A stretch of DNA of 64,000 bases, taken from Terriglobia bacterium (GTDB taxonomy: Bacteria > Acidobacteriota > Terriglobia > Terriglobales > Acidobacteriaceae). Below the pieces are notes generated by a model, which worked only from the letters and a program-made list of their open reading frames with translations, was not told the origin of the DNA and searched no databases. Shown in pieces: positions 59,955 through 64,000 of this stretch; position 1 is the stretch's first letter, and every line of letters starts with the position of its first letter. The position numbers and the translations under genes were made by a program. The DNA lies in the NCBI GenBank assembly GCA_020073665.1, contig JAIQEU010000003.1:62001-126000 (forward strand), written 5' to 3'.

Positions 59955-62405
59955 ATGAGCGGATTTTGGCAGGACTTCCGGTACGCGGCGCGAGTGCTCG
60001 GCAAGAATCCCGGCGCCACTGCCATCATGGTGTTCACGCTCGCGCTGGCGATTGGCGCGACGACGGCGATCTTCAGCGTGGTGTACGGAGTTTTGCTGCG
60101 CCCGCTGCCATATTCCGGCGCCGACCGCATCATGGCGGTCTCTGAAGTGAACTCAAACGGCAGGCCCTCGCGCCTGGCGGACCCGAACTTTGACGACTTC
60201 CGCGATCAAAGCCATAGCTTTCAGTCCATCGCGAAGTACGCGGCCGGCACGGTTTCTGTTTCCGGAGCAGCGCAGCCGACGCGCACTACAGTGGCAAGGG
60301 TAACGCCGGAGTTTCTCACCGTATTCGGCGTTGAGCCGATCGTCGGACGGGATTTCACGGCGAGTGATGACCAGAAGGGAGCGGCGCCGGCCGCGCTGGT
60401 GAGCTACGGTTACTGGAGGCAATACCTCGGATCGGCGCAGGACCTTTCGCAATCGCACCTGAAAATCAACAACGCCGTCTACTCCGTGATTGGCGTGCTT
60501 CCTTCGGGATTTCGATTTCCGAATGCGGTGGAAGTGTGGCTTCCCGCCGATATAGATGGCGAGAATCTAAGCCGCACATCGCACAATTATTCCGGGGTCG
60601 GCCGGTTGAAAGACGGTGTAAGCGTCGATCAGGCGCGCCAAGATATCAGCGCAATTGCGCGCAGGATCTACCAGGCGTCGGATGAGAAGAACGATTACTT
60701 ACTCAGGGATGGAACTGTAGTTCCACTGCACGATTCCCTTACAGGCACGGTACGATCGCCGCTGCTGATTCTTCTGGGCGCGGTGGGATTCCTGTTGCTC
60801 GTGGCGTGCGCGAACGTTGCGAACTTGCTCCTGGCGCAAGCGTCGGTGCGCGAGCGCGAGCTTTCGATTCGCAGCGCTCTCGGCGCACGGCGCGGCCGCC
60901 TGGTGCGCCAATTTGTGACTGAGGCATTTTTGCTCTCGCTGATCGGCGGAGCTCTGGGAGTCCTCGCCGCGCTGTGGGGCGTCGGCGGATTGGTCGCCCT
61001 GGCTCCGGAAAATCTGTCGCGGCCCGACAGCGTTTTCGTAAGCGTGCCGGTGCTGCTCTTTGCGTTCTTGCTCTCCACTGCGGTGGCTGTTGGGCTGGGC
61101 GCGTTTACAGCTGCGCGAGCGACCCGAGGTGATTTGAGGCAGGGCCTTGCCCAAGGCGGGCGCGGGCAGGCCGGATCGCAAGGTAGCCAGCGCGTGGGGC
61201 GAGCGATTGTCGTGGCACAGATCGCCATCACGCTAGTGCTGGTGATCGGCGCGGGTTTGCTGGGACGCAGCTTAATGAAAGTCCTCGAAGTGAATCCAGG
61301 ATTCCGCGTGGACAAGATCGTGGCCATGGACGTCTCGCTGCCGTGGGTGGAAGATCCCAAAGTGAAGTCGGCCCAGGGAATTTTCTTTTCGAACTTGATT
61401 GACCGGCTAAAGCAAATCCCCGGCGTGCGCGGCGTGGGAGCGGCAAGCGCGCTGCCCATGGACGGCGGACTGCCCGACGGAATGTTTTTGCTGATGACGC
61501 AGAATGAAGCTCCCAAAACGATGGACGGCTTCGAGGCGTTGTTCAATCAAAAGGAACGGATCGGCAATGCGGATTTTTGTGTGGCGACCGACGGATATTT
61601 CCGGGTGCTGGGAATTCCGCTGATCCGCGGACGAATGTTCGACGAGCGTGACGGCGCGAACGCGCCCCACGTGGCAGTGATCAGCGAGTCGCTGGCGCAC
61701 GACCGCTGGCCGCACCAGGACCCGATCGGACACACCATTGAATTTGGAAATATGGATGGCGATGTGCGTCTGCTGACGATTGTGGGAATCGTGGGCGACA
61801 CGCACGAATACGGTCTCGACGAGCCGGCGCGACCGACGGTCTATGTGAACTTGTTCCAGCGGCCGCGCGCGGAGATGACGTTGACGATGCTGAGCGATGC
61901 TGACACGCGCTTGGTAAGCTCGGCCGCGCGGGGAATCTTGCAGGACCTCGATCCGGAAATTCCGACGAGCTTCCGGACATTCCAGCAAGTGTATTCCGCC
62001 TCGCTGGGTTCGCGAAAATTCAACCTGATACTGATCGGATTCTTCGGAATCACTGCGCTGCTGCTGGCGACCGCCGGAGTGTTTGGCGTGATGGCGTATT
62101 CGGTGAGCCGGCGCACGCGCGAATTCGGCGTGCGCGTCGCGCTTGGCGCCACATCCGGGGACGTGCTGCGCATGGTTCTGGGGCAAGGAATGCGCACCAT
62201 CTTGATCGGCGTGGCGATTGGAATCGTGGGATCGTTCGCGCTGACGCAGACGGTGTCGTCGCTGCTGTTCGGCGTGACGGCAACAGATCCGGTCACATTC
62301 GGGGGAGTGACGCTTTTGTTGGTCGCAGTGGCGCTGCTGGCTTGTTACATTCCGGCGAGGCGGGTGACGAAAGTGGATCCGATGGTGGCGTTGCGCTACG
62401 AGTAG
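59955..62405 (+). CDS. ADOP-family ABC transporter permease
   Basis: 816 aa with the duplicated MacB-type layout: N-terminal tag FWQDFRYAARVLGKNPGATAIMVFTLALAIGATTAIFSVVYGVLLRPLPY, MacB periplasmic domain, FtsX core (about 265-400 with PLLILLGAVGFLLLVACANVANLLLAQASVRERELSIRSALGARRGRLVRQF), second TM1-periplasmic unit, and second FtsX core with RTREFGVRVALGATSGDVLRMVLGQG, ending PARRVTKVDPMVALRYE. Eight membrane helices. No ATPase is adjacent, as expected for acidobacterial duplicated orphan permeases. GCGAGGC lies about 5 nt upstream of the ATG. Confidence 0.93.
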   Translation: MSGFWQDFRYAARVLGKNPGATAIMVFTLALAIGATTAIFSVVYGVLLRPLPYSGADRIMAVSEVNSNGRPSRLADPNFDDFRDQSHSFQSIAKYAAGTVSVSGAAQPTRTTVARVTPEFLTVFGVEPIVGRDFTASDDQKGAAPAALVSYGYWRQYLGSAQDLSQSHLKINNAVYSVIGVLPSGFRFPNAVEVWLPADIDGENLSRTSHNYSGVGRLKDGVSVDQARQDISAIARRIYQASDEKNDYLLRDGTVVPLHDSLTGTVRSPLLILLGAVGFLLLVACANVANLLLAQASVRERELSIRSALGARRGRLVRQFVTEAFLLSLIGGALGVLAALWGVGGLVALAPENLSRPDSVFVSVPVLLFAFLLSTAVAVGLGAFTAARATRGDLRQGLAQGGRGQAGSQGSQRVGRAIVVAQIAITLVLVIGAGLLGRSLMKVLEVNPGFRVDKIVAMDVSLPWVEDPKVKSAQGIFFSNLIDRLKQIPGVRGVGAASALPMDGGLPDGMFLLMTQNEAPKTMDGFEALFNQKERIGNADFCVATDGYFRVLGIPLIRGRMFDERDGANAPHVAVISESLAHDRWPHQDPIGHTIEFGNMDGDVRLLTIVGIVGDTHEYGLDEPARPTVYVNLFQRPRAEMTLTMLSDADTRLVSSAARGILQDLDPEIPTSFRTFQQVYSASLGSRKFNLILIGFFGITALLLATAGVFGVMAYSVSRRTREFGVRVALGATSGDVLRMVLGQGMRTILIGVAIGIVGSFALTQTVSSLLFGVTATDPVTFGGVTLLLVAVALLACYIPARRVTKVDPMVALRYE

Positions 62406-62421
62406 CGGGCAATTGCGTTAA

Positions 62422-62465
62422 TTCCCACTCATTGGCAGACGATGCGAATGAAGGGGGCACGCGGC
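62422..62465. repeat. Degenerate REP element
   Basis: TTCCCACTCATT ... GATGCGAATGAAGGGGGCAC matches the REP palindromes at 57.6-59.9 kb with several mismatches. It fills part of the 280-nt spacer between the permease and the decarboxylase. Confidence 0.6.
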
Positions 62466-62687
62466 AAACTCGTTGTCGAGAATTTTCCGTGAGGATCAAA
62501 GTTCCAATTGAAATGGGGCGCCACCGATCCACCGAACCGGTGGGGCGTCCCGGATTAAGCACGTAATAAATGCCGAAACTCTGCCCGCCATTGGCCGTTT
62601 GTGCAGACAAACTGGGGCCGGTTTGTTCTCACAATCGCGCTCCAGCGATACACTCAGACCTGGCGCTCGATTCGCCCTTGACGACTT

Positions 62688-64000
62688 ATGACACCTGAAG
62701 AATTTCGCAAGACTGGGCACCAATTGATTGATTGGATCGCCGACTACCGTGCCCGGGTAGAGCAACTGCCGGTGATGGCCCGCACCGCGCCGGGTGAGAT
62801 CAAAGCTCAGCTCCCGGACGCACCTCCGCAAGCTCCCGAGCCATTCGACGCCATCATTCACGATCTTGACCGGATTATTCTGCCGGGGTTATCGCACTGG
62901 CAGCATCCCCGGTTCTTCGGATACTTTCCGTCGAATGGCCTGCTGGCCAGTGTACTCGGGGACTACGTCAGCACCGGCCTGGGCGTGCTTGGCATCTCCT
63001 GGCAGTCGAGCCCGGCCCTCACCGAGCTTGAGGAAGTAGTCACCGACTGGATGCGGCAGATGGTGGGCCTTTCCAGCGCGTGGAGCGGAGTCATTCAGGA
63101 CACGGCTTCCACCAGCAGCCTGGTGGCGCTGCTGTGTGCCCGCGAGAGAACAACCAACTACGGACTGAGCCGCGGCGGTCTGCAGGCCGAAGCGAAGCCG
63201 CTGGTGGTGTATGTCTCCGCTTACAGCCACAGCTCGGTTGACAAGGCCGCCCTGCTGGCAGGCTTCGGCCGTCACAACGTGCGGCTAGTGCCTCATGACC
63301 AAAACTACGCCATGCGGGCGGATGTGCTCGAAGAACTGGTTGAGCTTGATCTCGCCGCCAGCCTGCGGCCATGTGCCGTGGTGGCCACCACCGGCACCAC
63401 CACATCCACCGCGCTCGATCCCATCGAAGCCATCGCACGTGTTACCCAGAAGCACCGGCTCTGGCTGCACGTGGACGCGGCCATGGCGGGATCCGCCATG
63501 ATCCTTCCGGAGTGCCGCTGGATGTGGCAGGGAATTGAGGGAGCCGACTCCCTCATACTCAACGCTCACAAATGGTTAGGGGCGGCCTTCGATTGCTCCT
63601 TGTACTACGTCCGGGATTCCGAGCATCTGGTGCGGGTGATGTCCATCAACCCCAGCTACCTGCGCTCGGCCGCCGACAGCCAAGTGAAGAACCTGCGCGA
63701 TTGGGGGCTTCCGCTGGGACGCCGATTCCGCGCGCTGAAGCTCTGGTTCCTGATCCGCGAACAGGGTATAGAGGGTCTGCAGGCTCGTCTTCGCCGTGAC
63801 CTGGCCAACGCGCAGTGGTTGGCGGAGCAGGTGCGAAGCACGCCGAATTGGCGGGTACTGGCGCCGGTACCCTTGCAAACTGTCTGCGTACGCCACGAGC
63901 CGCCGGGATTGGAAGGAGACGCTCTGGACCGCCATACCCAAGCCTGGGCGGACCGGATCAATCGCTCGGGTCTTGCCTATCTCACGCCCTCGGTTCTGGA
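62688..64000 (+). CDS. PLP-dependent aromatic-L-amino-acid decarboxylase (partial, 5' part)
   Basis: About 437 residues to the window end without a stop. Group II decarboxylase: MTPEEFRKTGHQLIDWIADYRARVEQLPV, HPRFFGYFPSNGLLASVLGDYVSTGLGVLGISWQSSPALTELE, HSSVDKAALLAGFG, LWLHVDAAMAGSAMI and Schiff-base K295 in NAHKWLG. It should decarboxylate tyrosine, DOPA, tryptophan or phenylalanine to amines; substrate specificity cannot be told. There is no clear Shine-Dalgarno before ATG 62688. The frame has no stop before 64000, so its C-terminus lies outside. Confidence 0.92.
   Translation, partial: MTPEEFRKTGHQLIDWIADYRARVEQLPVMARTAPGEIKAQLPDAPPQAPEPFDAIIHDLDRIILPGLSHWQHPRFFGYFPSNGLLASVLGDYVSTGLGVLGISWQSSPALTELEEVVTDWMRQMVGLSSAWSGVIQDTASTSSLVALLCARERTTNYGLSRGGLQAEAKPLVVYVSAYSHSSVDKAALLAGFGRHNVRLVPHDQNYAMRADVLEELVELDLAASLRPCAVVATTGTTTSTALDPIEAIARVTQKHRLWLHVDAAMAGSAMILPECRWMWQGIEGADSLILNAHKWLGAAFDCSLYYVRDSEHLVRVMSINPSYLRSAADSQVKNLRDWGLPLGRRFRALKLWFLIREQGIEGLQARLRRDLANAQWLAEQVRSTPNWRVLAPVPLQTVCVRHEPPGLEGDALDRHTQAWADRINRSGLAYLTPSVL

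Overview
The window is GC-rich chromosomal DNA that looks like an Acidobacteriota (Terriglobia-type) genome. Supporting hallmarks are two very large Oar-type TonB-dependent receptors with carboxypeptidase-regulatory N-domains, an ADOP-type orphan ABC permease (a family named for Acidobacteria), a GWxTD-domain protein paired with an outer-membrane barrel, a TPR-bearing Ser/Thr kinase, and a complete dcw (division and cell wall) cluster with lineage-specific extra genes. The assignment is inference; the window carries no rRNA.

Layout. 1-6.4 kb: mixed housekeeping genes (alpha/beta hydrolase, Tat-exported M24 peptidase, CPXCG zinc-ribbon protein, YbjQ-family protein, SRPBCC protein, threonine dehydratase, S51 peptidase). 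6.6-10.0 kb: first Oar-like receptor, closed by a strong terminator. 10.2-34.2 kb: the dcw cluster mraZ-rsmH-(52-aa ORF)-ftsL-ftsI-murE-murF-mraY-murD-ftsW-[amidohydrolase, mutM, two reverse-strand genes]-murG-murC-(142-aa coiled-coil protein)-ftsQ-ftsA-ftsZ, preceded by a promoter with 10-bp-spaced MraZ boxes. Imperfect inverted repeats sit in several of its junctions. 34.2-43.4 kb: cytochrome P460, kinase/TPR protein, a second penicillin-binding transpeptidase, TrmO, and an ABC ATPase plus HlyD adaptor without an adjacent permease. 43.7-47.2 kb: GWxTD protein and outer-membrane barrel, likely one operon. 47.9-54.5 kb: second Oar-like receptor, secreted TPR protein, PilZ protein, Spy-like protein.

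54.8-57.4 kb is the most unusual stretch: a 2.5-kb island inserted in tRNA-Lys(CTT). It is bounded by the tRNA and an exact 46-bp duplicate of the tRNA 3' part. It has no integrase and carries only two divergent XRE regulators sharing a palindromic operator and a translationally overlapping pair of winged-helix-like proteins, the second with a HEPN-type Rx4H ribonuclease motif. Its ends carry repeats resembling the tRNA-Lys anticodon arm. It is a candidate defence, abortive-infection or toxin-antitoxin module.

57.6-59.9 kb is a degraded zone: REP/BIME palindromes, a RAYT transposase remnant, a truncated RHS C-terminus with an adjacent four-helix membrane protein (possible immunity protein), and a second orphan RHS-like tip. 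59.9-64 kb: the ADOP permease and a PLP-dependent aromatic-amino-acid decarboxylase that runs off the end.

Several genes lack a Shine-Dalgarno sequence but carry a TANNNT -10 hexamer 6-8 nt before the start codon, which points to leaderless transcription.
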